64,000 bases of DNA from Fragilariopsis cylindrus CCMP1102 (GCA_900095095.1 FMBT01000342.1:186001-250000); one strand, 5' to 3'. Numbered from the stretch's first letter, positions 9,318-21,813 are shown. Numbers and translations are program-made. The notes: generated by a model from the sequence alone, not told the origin.

Positions 9318-11498
9318 TTAGTGAACGAAAGAGAGGTTGTCTGTATGAAACAATTGTTCTCTACATAACATATTATATGGTTGAAGTGAGATAGATGTAT
9401 CTGCTGTGCTGGGAGTATGCATATTATCTGACTCATATTCGAAACAGTCAGTATATTCGTCGAACGATGTTTCTTGTTCTTGATCAGCATTTCTAACGCA
9501 ACCAAAATCATCATCTAAGCGATTCTTCTCCTTTGACTTTCCATTATCAATGTAATGTTTTCTCATCGAACCTTTTTCTTCGGAAACATCATATTCGATG
9601 GATGTTTCATCATCGGGATGAAAACAAATTTCAATTTCTTCTGATGGAACACTACTCGGATATCTTTCGGTATCAAAATGAAATCCTAATTCGAAATTAT
9701 CAACGCAGTTTTTCTCCTTCACTACCATGGGATGAAAATTGTGATGATTTTTAGACGATCGTAAATCGAGTATAGGGTCACTGATAGAGAACATTAATTC
9801 CTCTAGTGACGACGAAGATAATAACAATTCTGATTCATGGTTCGATATTAAACCTGCGAACATATCTACTAGTATTGACTCATCATTGGACGATTCCTCT
9901 GCTGAAATCTTTCCAAGCAACGAGTCTGCATAGTTCTCGATCTCGTGAAACTTTTTCAATCTTGACCTGACCATGATTGATGTTGTATGATCTATAGGAC
10001 CTGTCTCTTCTGTAAGTAGATCCCATGTAGGATCAAAGGATATAACCATACCAATAACATTATCATCACAATCGCAGTCGGAAGATCTTTCCTTCGTTTC
10101 TTTGCATTTGGAAGGATTACAAGCATATTTATTTTTGGGTTTCGTCGTTTCTAACACTTTCTCCTCCCGTCCATGTTGCTGATGATCGACGTCGCTTGAA
10201 GTTGCTATTGTGTCAAAAGTAGGAGAATATTGTACTTTCAACGATGACGAATTAATATCACGACGACACGGCGTAGAAAGGAAATTTCTCTGCTTATTGT
10301 TAGTGTGTATATCCTCCTTAACGATGAGGAAAGAATTAGATCCTGACTCTTGTTTTTTGCGAATATCATTGGGGTGACCCATTGGAAACAAGGAACTGAT
10401 TATCTCTGATCTATCAAACGATGTAGAAATTGATGTTGCTTTGGAGGCTTCGTCCTCCTCTTTTTCCGATATTGGTGGTTCCAGTTTTGTTCTCGTAATT
10501 ATTGATTCATCTGTTATCCTTGAATTCAGATTCTGTCGATGATGATCAGCAGATGAAATCATATCTGATGATTTGAATCTATTTGGATAACCCATAGGAA
10601 ATAATTTACCAATGATCTCGGATCTAGGAATTGGTAATTCCTGTAGATTATGATCATGATCATGATCATCGTCATCTTTTTGTGGTTCCTTATTTTTGAT
10701 AGACTCCTCCTCTGTACGATAATCCTGCTGATCCCGATGATGAACGTCGGCACATTCATATCTATCATCGTTAGGGTTATCAGGGTCAGGGTCATATTTA
10801 TCATCATCGTTATCACCATCCTCACAACAACGAAGATCCACTTTATCTATCGACTTGTTATTGTTGAATCGAAAGATATCCCGAAAAGTCAACAATGACC
10901 CTGATGACATCATATTCTGAATACCACGAGGACTACTTTCCTCATTGTTACTACTACTACTACGACTACGGCAATTATATTGAGTAGACGATGATTCATC
11001 GGTGACCGTCGTTCTTCCGCATAAGGTAGTGGTCGGAGACTGTTGAACATTGTTGTTCGTTGTGACTTTACTTTTTGTCTTAGTCTTCCTCCGTGGCCAT
11101 TTCTTAATGAATGGTCCATATCTCGTCTTATCGATCTCATTATCATTAACATTAACATCAACGACATCGTCAAGATTATCGTCATATGTTGGTAGTTTTG
11201 GATCCTTCTTACGGAAGGGCTGATGATCATTGTTATTATTGATTGTTATAGTATCGTGTTCATGACAATGTATACCTTCTTCTGCCCTTCGTACCATTGA
11301 CCTCTTTATAATACTATATTCAGTATCCATTTGATTTTGTCTACGTCGTCTATCATTATACGGTGGTATCAACAGTATGTCGACAAAAGATTTACGCCGC
11401 CGTGGCTTATTATGATTGTTCTTCACATTCTTGCCACTGTCGTGCTGCGAGGTACTACTGCATCTAGTACTTCCACGAAAAAGAGGCAGTCGTACCAT
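9318..11498 (-). CDS. Large low-complexity protein with a repeated RSEII-LFPMG motif, unknown
   Basis: A single open frame of 726 codons starts at an ATG. The N-terminus is basic (PRRRK, DRRRR and RRKTK runs). The middle contains Asn, Asp and His tracts, and the C-terminal third is acidic. A motif of the form RSEII-x2-LFPMG-x-PN occurs twice, near 10560-10630 and 10365-10425. Its exactness in an otherwise loose protein suggests a binding motif. A DPTWDLLTEE segment follows later. I see no catalytic domain, signal peptide or membrane segment. It may be a scaffold or regulatory protein of the nucleus or cytosol. The function is unknown, and small introns cannot be excluded. Confidence 0.6.
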   Translation of the reverse strand: MVRLPLFRGSTRCSSTSQHDSGKNVKNNHNKPRRRKSFVDILLIPPYNDRRRRQNQMDTEYSIIKRSMVRRAEEGIHCHEHDTITINNNNDHQPFRKKDPKLPTYDDNLDDVVDVNVNDNEIDKTRYGPFIKKWPRRKTKTKSKVTTNNNVQQSPTTTLCGRTTVTDESSSTQYNCRSRSSSSNNEESSPRGIQNMMSSGSLLTFRDIFRFNNNKSIDKVDLRCCEDGDNDDDKYDPDPDNPNDDRYECADVHHRDQQDYRTEEESIKNKEPQKDDDDHDHDHNLQELPIPRSEIIGKLFPMGYPNRFKSSDMISSADHHRQNLNSRITDESIITRTKLEPPISEKEEDEASKATSISTSFDRSEIISSLFPMGHPNDIRKKQESGSNSFLIVKEDIHTNNKQRNFLSTPCRRDINSSSLKVQYSPTFDTIATSSDVDHQQHGREEKVLETTKPKNKYACNPSKCKETKERSSDCDCDDNVIGMVISFDPTWDLLTEETGPIDHTTSIMVRSRLKKFHEIENYADSLLGKISAEESSNDESILVDMFAGLISNHESELLLSSSSLEELMFSISDPILDLRSSKNHHNFHPMVVKEKNCVDNFELGFHFDTERYPSSVPSEEIEICFHPDDETSIEYDVSEEKGSMRKHYIDNGKSKEKNRLDDDFGCVRNADQEQETSFDEYTDCFEYESDNMHTPSTADTSISLQPYNMLCREQLFHTDNLSFVH

Positions 11499-12268
11499 GA
11501 ATATCGAGAATATTATATATATATAATAGAAATGTGAACGGCGATCGAGTAAGTATTACTTATTTTCTGTGTGGTGCTACAGTAGACAGCGATTAAGTGC
11601 GGAACTCTTAGTTATACATCGTATGTTTTGTGAAGTAAAAGTAGAAGAGTTCCAGCACGGTTTGTTCATCTATTTAATATCGATCGTTCGCAACTAAGTG
11701 TAAGTGGGTACAGTACCAGGTATGATGATTAAACCATTCGGTAGTAAGTCAGGTCCTATTATCATCTTGTACTCTCTACTAAAAAAGATCTCAGAAATTG
11801 AATTAATTCAACTTATTGTTTTAAACAAGTTGAATTTTGATCGCGCGCGAAAAACATTTGTTACGCTCGCTCGCTAAATTTTTATCCCTATCTTGAATTC
11901 AATCGTGTTTAGTACACGACTGACTTACTAACGGAAGGCCCTTGGGGATCAAAAAACAAACTTCAAATAATAATATAGTGAACCAATCAAAGACAAATTA
12001 ATCAACTAGGTATAACAGCTGCTGAACAAGCACAAAACAACAAACAATTATTGTGTGTCTAACAAAGAGGAGGTCGAAGCTACAGTAATCAATTGTAGTC
12101 GGGACGTGATGGTCTAAAATGTACGCTGTCCAAAAGAAATAACTAGGTGAATAATTGGAACAATTTTTCTGGAAAAATTCGTTTAAATTGACTAACTACT
12201 TGTAGCACGCCAATGAATGTATGAGTAACAGTACAGTGGATCAATAATTATCCATCGACGAGAGGTTA
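11499..12268. other. Intergenic
   Basis: This holds the upstream region of the preceding minus-strand gene, with a TATATA tract at about 11509-11526, and the 3' flank of the BT1 gene. I see no coding sequence. Confidence 0.6.
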
Positions 12269-14565
12269 TTATGATTCTCCACTCCAACCTGGTGCAACCA
12301 CATTGAGAATACTGATAGTCATGGTGTACAAAATCGAGGCAAATGTTATTATCAAAAAGATCAGTCCACCAATTTTCGACGATCCAAATTCTTTCTCTCG
12401 TAATTCGAACAATTCGTCCTTTGTTCGTGGAAGCATTCGAACAAATAGAATACCACACAATTGTAAACCCGTCGTTAGGATTGTCAAATTTACCATTCCC
12501 TGTAGCTCATGCTTAGCTAACGTATCTTTCGAAACATCCCATATGCGCAATAATTGCGTTGAAATTGCTCTGCTCACCTGACCAGCAGAATTGTTGATCG
12601 TTGTAAACATCGCATAACTTGCTCCCTCTGATCCCACGGGACAGAGATTTACCATCTGAGAGATGAAAAAGAGAAAGACCATACATGGTTATAATATATA
12701 GTAGTAAGTTTGAAAGTAGGCGATGAGACAAGAAAATAGAACAAAAAACAAGAGGACAATACGGTAACGAACATACGACGGATTTTAATACTGTTCATAC
12801 ATACCATTATAGTGGTCGGAAGAAATTGAACACCCGCAAGAAATTCGCTAAAGGCATCATCTCCTAAAGCAAAAGCGAAGTTAGGTAGACCAAAGGTAAT
12901 CCCCTTTATTAATAGAACTTGCATTGCACTGAAGATTACACTTAAGATCGTACACACTATGTAAACAAATCGCCAAGACCAATTTATCATGTAGTGTTTA
13001 TACGTCATAACCCCAACATAGAGTAACACACTTGATGCGATGTAGATAAGATTAATTTGAGTACTTGTGAATTCTAGCGTAGTTTTCAAATATTGATTCC
13101 AAGCCGAATTACCGACCTGTAAGACGTTGTAAATATATACGAAGGCTAAGGGTTGCCATACGGCTCTGAAATTAATTTTGTGTGCGAGTGAATAAGAAAA
13201 AGTGACGAAATTGAGTAACCCATTTTGTTCATTCATTACACTAATACGAATCCAGGAAAACGCACTACACACACATACACGACGAATATATATATATATA
13301 TATATATACTGTATACTCACCTTGAACAAACTGTGTTCCATATTTCTTTACATTGGTCTTTCGTCGACGCAACTTGACCGTATCGTACCTCCCCCAAAGT
13401 ACAAACCAATGGAAGGATGGAAAATGGTAGGGCAGATAAAAGGAAGATGACCACCTTTGGACCGAAATACTTATACAGTCCAGTTGAAACAGGGCCAGCG
13501 ACCATATATCCAAAGAATCGGTAACTATAACACGATGACTGTGTAATACCTTTGGCGAATGTTGGCTCTAATCTTGCTTTTTCAGCCACAACACTATCAC
13601 CCATAACGTCAGCCAACCAGAAACCTATAAATACATAAAGCCAATGATGAGTGGGAGATGCGTTTTCAGTTGTAATTTTGTGAGTGAGCGAGTGAGTGAG
13701 TTGAGAGTATCCAATTCGTGTAAACAATGCATGCATTGTGTATGTATGCGAGGATAGATGGGATTCTTAATAGAAAATTATTAAAGACTTCTTCTTGGTT
13801 CGTCCACTTACCTGAACCGTACAAGAATGTAGTTAAACAAAGAAAGGGTATCGATGGAGCACCGAATGGTGCTATTGTATTCGTCCCTATACTCCCATCA
13901 TCTTTTTCATATGTTTCTTCTGACAATGTAAGATCAGTAGTCAATAAAAGAGAACCATAAGATAATGCAGCCAAGCACCAACCAATCAGCATATATGATT
14001 TACGTCTGTATCCCAATATAGGAAAATTATCTGATATGAAACCAAATATTAATTTTAATGATGCTGGTAAAGATTTTAATGTTGATATCGTTGTTTGTTG
14101 TGCTTCTGTTGCATTAAGATCTAATGGATATACATTCAATAACGGCCCAGACAAGCCCTGTAATATACCAACTAATAAATAACATGCTGGTATAGCAATA
14201 TTTTCTTTTCTTAATAATTGTAATTCTGGTGGTAACTGTGGCGGATACAAAAAATCTTGTATATTCCATGGTTTTTCGAGCTGATGTACGTAGTCCTTGT
14301 TGCTGTTGCTGTTGCTATCATCGATCATAATACCATCATTTTCCAGATCTGAATTTGAAGCTTTTATTGGATCTCGTCCTCCTCCTAGACTTAGTTTATC
14401 CCCGTTGCTATCATTATTATCGCCAGCACCGTATTGTGTCAGCGGTTGCATTTCGATCGATTTGCTGTTTCGCCCAGCATCATTATTATTATTATTATCG
14501 ACCACATTATCAAGATCATCATGTGAATGATCATGACGATCACGTAATCCGTGATCTTCGACCAT
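12269..14565 (-). CDS. BT1/FBT family (folate-biopterin type) transporter
   Basis: Four exons are 13812-14565, 13321-13624, 12805-13165 and 12269-12655. All have GT-AG introns that keep the frame, giving 601 residues. The first 120 residues are hydrophilic and Asn/Asp-rich. The rest is a 12-helix major-facilitator-like carrier of the BT1 (folate/biopterin) family. Diagnostic segments are GLSGPLLNVYPLDLNATEAQ, LKLIFGFISDNFPILGYRRK (the DxxPIxGxxRR loop), FWLADVMGDSVVAEKAR across the first splice, and LCPVGSEGASYA across the third. Family members in plants and protists move folates or pterins, often at the plastid envelope or plasma membrane. No plastid leader is visible, so a surface or vacuolar site is likelier. 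The substrate is inferred. Confidence 0.88.
13286..13308. repeat. TA dinucleotide microsatellite
   Basis: About eleven TA units sit in the second intron of the BT1 transporter gene. Confidence 0.9.
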
Positions 14566-15401
14566 GATGATGTTGGGGTATGTAATAGATTAAAAGTACT
14601 GGTCTAGCCTGGATGTACTTTTTGTTAATGCGATAGATAAGAATGTGCTTGCATAGTTATGTCACTTGAGCATTTAATTTGTCATGCAAACAATCGGCGG
14701 TAGCTACCATGATACAGTATGCGGCTCCTTACTATGGCCCTTCCTTTGCTTTGGTCCACAAATTACAAATTCAAATTCAAAATCAAAGCGAAAGTCAGGA
14801 AAAAAAGTCTTTACTGTACTGTACTTGCTTTTGTTCTAGAATTGGGGGATTCATAGTTTGCTTTGATTAAAGGGGGATTTATTCATATTCCCTCTTTTAA
14901 AATGCGGGTTCGGATTGGATTGGAGGGAATTGGGGCTATTATGTCAAAACAAAAACCGAACCGCTTACGCTAAACAGACGAACAACAAAAGGCATAATTT
15001 ATCCCCACGATTACTGATTCTGTGCAAGTACTTTTGATTAACTTAACGTTACGCATTATTGATCGACTGAAGCTTAAGAGAACAATCGCCATGATATTAA
15101 ATTCTATTCCTGGAGTATACTGCAGACTACGGCGCACACTTGTAAAAGTTTAGCTACTACATACTGTAATACAATTATGGAAGTATCATCATTAGAGGAG
15201 AGGAGAGTTAGTCGCTCACTCGAAATCATTGCATGCCTTACCTTTAACTGATTCGATTCTCTTATTACATTTCATTAGAGGAGAGGATACTCACTCACTT
15301 TTTCGTAATCACTGCAGGCCTAGCTTATTAACTGGCTGATTCTCTTGTTAACAAATCTAATTTATGATATTCATATATTCATATCAAAACAAAAACAAAA
15401 A
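14566..15401. other. Divergent intergenic region with a duplicated segment
   Basis: This is the shared upstream region of the BT1 gene (-) and the ectodomain protein (+). It holds TACTGTACTGTACTTG at about 14814 and the 83-bp-period duplication listed separately. Confidence 0.55.
15191..15350. repeat. Diverged direct duplication, 83-bp period
   Basis: ATTAGAGGAGAGGA begins both copies (15191 and 15274). A CTGATTCnATTCTCTT-like segment ends both copies. The second lies within 60 bases of the next gene's start, so it probably falls in that gene's promoter or leader. Confidence 0.75.
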
Positions 15402-16477
15402 ATGGTTATTATTCGCAAACGTTCTAGTTCTAGTTCTAGTTCTTGTAGATGTTGGTGCAACTGCAACTCCAACTCTAACAAGCTACACGTACTGGTAACA
15501 ACGGTGTTAATTCTCTTGACGACGAATGTTCGATTTACTATCGGTCAGAACAATACCGAAGCACCTACTGCTGAAAGTGTGGATTGGGATTATGAAAATA
15601 TAGTTGCATTACGATGGGCGATTCAAAATCCACCAACTGTGGATTATGAACAATTACAGTTCGATATACATTTTACAGTTAGTGATTACATCCAGGCAGA
15701 TAAGCATGTACGATATGATATCTATAGTAGTATCGATTGTGGAAATGTGAATGATCTTATTACGAATAATGATATAATGGAAACATCGGTAACCGAAGAC
15801 GATACTACACCTGGAATGGGAATTGATCCGAATAGTCAACGAATCGTTACAATATCGAATAGTCTTGTGACAACAAATATAACACAGTCAAATTCATATA
15901 CATCGCAAGGAGAAGGTACAGCAGATGCATTTATTTCACATTGTGTTCGATTTAGTCTTTGGAATGGTGAGGGTCCTAATGATCCAAATTCGACCGAGAT
16001 TAATCATCAAGCGACTAGTATCAAATTATCATTAGACTTCACCGATGAAGATTTTTCAATTAATGGTCAAAATGTAGAAGCAAAAGAGCGTAGTATAGAA
16101 ACAACTGAAGATGAATTCTTTGTACAAGCATTTGTATGTAATGATATTGGACAACCTCCAGGTGACGTTGTTCCAATGCGACAGGGTGAATTAGTTCGGG
16201 TATGTATTGAACCAACTGAACAGGCAAAAGAAGTTGGATTTCGGATGAGAAATATTGATTCATTTACATTCAACCAGGATACAGTATCTCAGGATGCGGT
16301 ACAGAATGAAATTGCAGCACCTAATTTATTAACAGAACTTACATGTAATCCAGGATCTGAACAATGTTCATTTTCCACTTTACTATTTGCTGATTTTTAT
16401 ATAAACAATCCTCAAGGGAATGTTGCTGGTACTGGTATAGCAACATTGCAATGGGGTTATACAGAGAATCGACTATT

Positions 16478-16510
<33 letters not shown>

Positions 16511-16829
16511 AGAAGAAGGAAGGTGGTTGCAAAAGCGGTCCTCCTCTAAAGCCATTCAGCTTCCTATTTTTGCTATTCTAGCCGAGAATGAAAGAGAACG
16601 CTACTATGTGAGTTCAAATAAGCCGTCGTCGTCTTCATCGTCGTCGACACGGACAGGATTAATAATTACGATATCATTATTTGTTATTCTTGGTGTCAGT
16701 TTGATACTTCTGGGGTCATTCCAATACTTTCGACGACGTCAGCAGCAGCAGCAGCAACAGCTACTGCCTGGTCTACAGCATCATCTAGCGATTGATGATA
16801 AACTAACAACAATTTCCGAAGGGAGATAA
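15402..16829 (+). CDS. Single-pass membrane protein with unknown ectodomain
   Basis: This encodes 475 residues from the ATG at 15402, which has a good AAA-ATGG context; upstream in-frame codons are not ATG. A basic, Ser/Cys-rich start precedes a hydrophobic segment (LHVLVTTVLILLTT), which acts as signal peptide or anchor. The ectodomain, about residues 55-400, has scattered Cys residues (DCGN, ISHCVRFS, FVCNDIGQ, VRVCIEP, LTCNPGSEQC) and N-glycosylation sequons. A polyGln tract at 16483-16508 and a Ser run precede a C-terminal helix (GLIITISLFVILGVSLILLG) and a short basic, Gln-rich cytosolic tail. I know of no named domain that fits. It looks like a diatom surface protein. Confidence 0.72.
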
Positions 16830-17054
16830 TAAAATAGTGTGTAGCATAATTAATGCAATAAGAATATTATGCTTGTATCAACTCGTTATTATGAATCACA
16901 ATAGATACTCTAGCTACGCGTTTATTTATTATTTCTAGTCGGGCCGACCATTGTCTCTGATAGCCTTTTCAAGGCGGTGAGGAGCGGCGCTGCATGGCAG
17001 CAGCTTATAAATGACAAGTTACATATATTTAATATCATTATTCTCTATCTTTAT

Positions 17055-18125
17055 TTAGTTGCAATGAATACAATGTCCCTTAAATGTTCGAGTCCAAAAT
17101 TTATTTCCACGAAACTCTACACCTTCACCTTTTCGAAATTCCAAAAAGGATATCCCACATTTTGGACATTTAGTATCGTCGTTCAGTCTTTCATTCTGAT
17201 CACCCCCATGATGGTCGGTTGCTGCTGCGGTTGGAAAGGGTTCTTCTATGCCGACCTTGTAATTGATATTTTTCGTACAAACAAACAAATATCCCGGAGT
17301 ACTAGACGACGGTAATGTAATGTTAGAATCATCAACATTATCCCACGTAATATTGTTGTTGTTCTCGTTATTATTATTATTGCTCTTATTGTTGATGTTG
17401 TTTTTCTTCCCCTCCAATTCTGCTCGATAATTTCCGGGCAATGGGTAGCGTCGTACAGAGGAGAATCCAGCGTAGTCTCTCACCGCCTTCACCTTTGATC
17501 TTGGTGAAATGAATATATAGCAGCCTACTCTTCTATTTCTTACTACTACTTCTTCTTTTCTTTTTCTTTTTCTAATCGTTCACCGCCATCATCAGATGAT
17601 GATAATGATAATGAGGTTGATAATGAGGTTGATGATGATGGTGATGATTTCGTTGATGATGAAAGCCAACCATGGATATTGTCTAATAATTTCCGAACTG
17701 ATTCAGGATAGATTCTGTTAGTACCTTGCTTTTTACTACGAAACATAAACGTATCTAAACAACCTTTGTCAATAATTAAATCCCAATTTCCTCGATGATG
17801 GAAGGATAATGATGATAATAATGAAGATGATGATGATGATGATAGTTGTTCTCCGTTATCGTTGCCGTTGTTGTCCTCTAAGCAATTCAGTACTTCGTAC
17901 CACAAATCACCAGAATTATGACCGTCTCGTTCTTGATTGACGTCGATACAGACTTGTGATACATCAGTTCCACAGGCAATGACCTTATTTATTATCCGAG
18001 GATAGTAATACGTATTTTCAATATGTATTTTCATATCTCTTACTAATGTTGATGTTCCGCATCCAATTTCAAGTAATTTTATTATTTTATCATTGTTCTT
18101 TACTATGCCGTTTATGAGTGCGTCG

Positions 18126-18169
<44 letters not shown>

Positions 18170-18328
18170 AACTTTTATATTACTAGTATGACGATGATCT
18201 TGATCTTGATTCCAATAATGGTGAAAGATCATCGCGAGTAGCTCTCCACCAGGTTTGGATATCCATTCTTGTGAATCATTTTCGTTATGATATTCGTCCC
18301 AGAATTGGAGTGTCGTATCCCTTTGCAT
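17055..18328 (-). CDS. SAM-dependent methyltransferase fused to a C-terminal zinc ribbon
   Basis: Class I methyltransferase of the METTL/EEF1A-lysine type. It begins with the FWDEYHNEN...EWI motif, then LLEIGCGTSTL (SAM site, motif I), GTDVS, and DLIIDKGCLDTFMF (motif IV region). The frame ends early in a Lys/Glu run and continues one base out of phase with VGCYIFISPRSK and GYLFVCTKN, the normal last strands of this fold. One extra A in the run at 17556-17559 restores a 424-residue protein; a very short intron is the alternative. After the catalytic domain comes a second domain with CPKCG...FRKGEGVEF...GHCIHC, a four-Cys zinc ribbon. A polyAsn insert (18123-18170) lies between the N-terminal motif and the SAM site. 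The substrate is probably a protein lysine; unproven. Confidence 0.78.
18123..18170. repeat. TTG/AAC trinucleotide tract encoding polyAsn
   Basis: About fifteen uninterrupted TTG units (AAC on the coding strand) encode an Asn run within the methyltransferase. Confidence 0.95.
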
Positions 18329-18865
18329 AACGGTACTGTACTTGCTTTTTTCTAAAAGATCTCTAGATGTTCATCGTACTTTCAACTTGGTGTACTTGTA
18401 TGAATTCGGTGTACATAATATTTGAATATATTCAGTGTCGCGAGATAAGAAATAAGAATCATCAATCAATCGAACAATCAGATATTAATCATAGCAGAAG
18501 ATAAATAATTCGATCAGCTCGCGGTAGGTGCGTTGAGCGTAGTTACTTAAGTAGAGAGTGAAAATGCAATCTGCATCGAAATTTTTTTACATAACGAATT
18601 TTGATTATGCATGCAGGAATTTTACTTAAGCGAGCTTTTGTCGGAGTTGGAACAAGATGTTTATTTTTTGATGACAAGCAAAACAAACGAGCACACGAAT
18701 TGAAGATTTGTTTTTGTTCTCATCCTTTCGTTTTGTCTCACATAAATAACTTTAAAACAACCTGTCAGCATTCTTGCATTTACTGTACAATACTTTTTGC
18801 GACTTCTGGACTTCTGGATTTCTGGACTTACGCTGGTCTCATAAATTATAAGTCAATTCCTAACA
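18329..18865. other. Divergent intergenic region
   Basis: Shared upstream region of the methyltransferase (-) and the POT transporter (+). A 90-codon frame at 18601-18873 overlaps the transporter start and has no support. Confidence 0.55.
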
Positions 18866-20273
18866 ATGGCTAAAACATATACCAAAAAGGTAACAACAAA
18901 GACTGGTACAACCATCAGCAGTACTGATGATGGTCGACGACAAGAAATTTTGAACGGTGATCTTCCTACAAACGTATCAGATGAAAGTCAACTAGCAAAT
19001 CTTCCACCTGAATGTCTCGCTTCTTACACTACCGGTATTTCCCTTGTCGGCGGCGGTAACGAATATGGTAGCAGTGGAAGTGATATGTCCCTTGTCGGCG
19101 GCGGTAACGAATATGGTAGTAGTGGAAGTGATATTACAACCGACGACAGCAACGACGACAGCGACGAGATGATCAAAATAGAACGACCACTTCGTCATGT
19201 GGATGATATGGGGAATGAATATTTCTATAGTTTAAAACCTATGCAATATTCTGTTATATTTATTCTGATAGTCGAACTCTTCGAACGATTCGCATTCTAT
19301 GGAATATATTATACACAAACATTATTTCTCACCGGTGCATACAACGAAGATTGGAATGCAGGATTTACTAGTGTGAAGGCGGCGTCGTTTGTTAGTATGA
19401 GTACTATGGTCGCATATACGACACCCTTTATTGGTGCATTTGTTTCTGATTCGTTGTTCGGGGATTACAAATCATTGATGGTTGGTTTATTGGTGTTTTA
19501 CATACCCGGAGTATCCCTTATTCTTTTAACGACCATACCAAATCTACTCGGTGATGAGTTCAATGAAACTTTATTAACATTCGGATTTCTATTTCTTTGG
19601 CCACTCGGTACGGGAATAGTTAAATCTATCGTCAATGGTGAGTTTGTTCTACTATTCTTTCATCTTTTAAACGTACAATGTATTTGTAAATGTGCCTCGT
19701 GTACCTCTTGTGTGCGTTTATGTGTCTGTGTCTGTGATTCGTATCATTTCCTTTTTGCTCCATCCATTTCTCAATTTATTGGTTGTTTATCTCCAATGTT
19801 TTCTTCTTCTTATTTTAGTATTTGGTGCGAAACAATATCATCCATTGTTGCAAAGTTCGTTTATCGAGTCTTATTACGTCTCATTTTACACAGTAATCAA
19901 CGTCGGAGCACTTGCTGGAATTTGTATCATCCCAATAGTCGCACAAAGAAGCATATTTATTGCATATCTTATACCGTTGTGTTTGTTAATTATCGGTGGA
20001 ATATGTTTTCTATCAGGAACTCCACGTTACATTCGCACTCCACCCCGTCAACGTCGTGACAATGAACAATTATTTCTATGTGGTGGTAAAGATGGGAGAA
20101 AACCGAATCCCAGAAAACCAAAATCTACATCACTTTTCGATATCTTCAGTATCTGCCTCTTGGCCGTTCCGTTCAACGTTGGATACAATCAAATGCCAAC
20201 AACATTCATCGTACAAGGATCTGTTATGTCAAAGGCATTCGGATTTTTAGATGTTGCCAGCTTGTAAGTCCAG

Positions 20274-20313
<40 letters not shown>

Positions 20314-21250
20314 CGTCGATGTTTAGCTTAATTTAGTTTAGTTTAGTTTGGATGCCTGAATAATACCCTCTCTAATCTTTGTTCTTCTTCTTTCTCTACC
20401 ATGAAATCTTAGGAATAGCCTTGATGCTATTAGTGTGCTGGTATTTGGATCTATCACGGCCAACTGTATTTATCCGTACTTATTGAAGCGCGGTATTAAG
20501 ATCCCAACGACGTATAAATTTGCCATTGGTTCTGTATTAGGTTCCGTAGCCCTTGCATGGGCTATCGTAGTTGATAAAATGATCCATTCTACATTCGAGC
20601 AAACTGGAGAACAAGTTAATGTCCTTTGGCAAGCACCATCCTATATTCTCATCGGATTTGGTGAAATATTTACCGTTAGCACTGCTTATGAGGTGGCCTT
20701 TACTGCTGCACCTCCCGATAAGAAAGTTTTGGCTAGTGCCACCAACATTTTTTGTGTCGGTGGTCTTCCAAACATGATATGCATTGCGTTGATTCATTTC
20801 TGTAGAAGATGGTTCACCAATAGTCACGGCAATGAAAACATTGGACACGTCGAAGATTACGCATCTGCTCACGTCGGAAAGTATTTCGTTGTCTTACTCA
20901 GTATTATGATGTTCGGTGTATTTATCAACGTATTACCATGGGTGAAAGAATTCGTAGAATCTATTGAAGAACGAGCGTCAGATTTGGCCAAGACGCCTTC
21001 CAATACGCCCACTTCTATTTTAAGGAGACGGAATGACGAAGAAAATTCTCCGTTGTTGCTAAAAATTACTCCACGAACCAAAAAGCACAGACAATACCTG
21101 AAGTATGGAAGTGGTCCGATCTATAGTCGTACTAGTTCTATGAGAGCAGGTACTTCGTTTAGTCGAAAAGACGGTCCCGATAAAATAAAAAGATCCAATA
21201 TAAGGCCATATCGAAACTTTATGGTAAGGAACCAAAAATACGTAAGATAA
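18866..21250 (+). CDS. Proton-dependent oligopeptide transporter (POT/PTR)
   Basis: Three exons, 18866-19637, 19819-20263 and 20413-21250, join through GTGAGT/TTTTAG and GTAAGT/CTTAG introns in frame to give 684 residues. The signature ELFERFAFYG matches the ExxERFxYYG proton-coupling motif of POT carriers. It is followed by FVSDSLFGDY and by GTGIVKSIVNVFGAKQ across the first splice. Twelve membrane helices are expected. The 120-residue N-terminal tail is acidic and contains a perfect in-frame tandem duplication of 16 residues. The C-terminal tail is basic. Family members import di- and tripeptides or nitrate; in a diatom, uptake of peptide nitrogen is likely. Its promoter region is shared with the divergent methyltransferase gene. 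Confidence 0.9.
19040..19135. repeat. 48-bp in-frame tandem duplication
   Basis: Two 48-bp units at 19040 and 19088 each encode SLVGGGNEYGSSGSD plus one residue in the cytosolic N-terminal tail of the POT transporter. Near identity at the DNA level indicates a recent event. Confidence 0.95.
20276..20310. repeat. TG dinucleotide microsatellite
   Basis: About sixteen TG units lie just inside the second intron of the POT transporter gene, a few bases after its 5' splice site. Confidence 0.92.
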
Positions 21251-21813
21251 AAGTTGCTACTGGGGTGGATGGACAACCGATCAAGGTTGGATCTTTTGAT
21301 ATGTGAACGAGCACCCGTAGTACTATCAGGAACAAATATTATTTTACTATGTATAGTCTTGAACTCCTGGGATATAAAAAAAGTGAATGAATTAAAATAA
21401 AGAAACTGCAATAGAATAGCAGATCCTAGAAGTTTATGTTGATGACAGTAGGAAATTTGAAATACTTGAAGTGTATTCAAACAGGATTTATGCTGGTTGA
21501 CAGATACACATTTTTTGATTCCTACCTAATAGGCGTAAAAGTTGCGGGAGTAGCATGACATTGTTGCGTTGAAAAATTCAACCAACTCTCAAATAGACAC
21601 ACTAAAAAAAATTGGAACATACATAGTGGAAATTTAGCGTATATAAAGGAAGTCATTCTCAAACTAGTACTGATTTTATTAACACGCATTTATTGTTGAA
21701 CCTTGCTACCTGTACTCTTTGCTCTCTCTTTCTCTCATATCATTATGCGGAGATGCGTACAGTGTAGTAACTTACACAACTCGATTAGATCTATTGTTTT
21801 TTTTTGTGGTCCA
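21251..21813. other. Intergenic between convergent genes
   Basis: Spacer between the 3' ends of the POT and ABCC genes. I see nothing recognisable. Confidence 0.6.
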
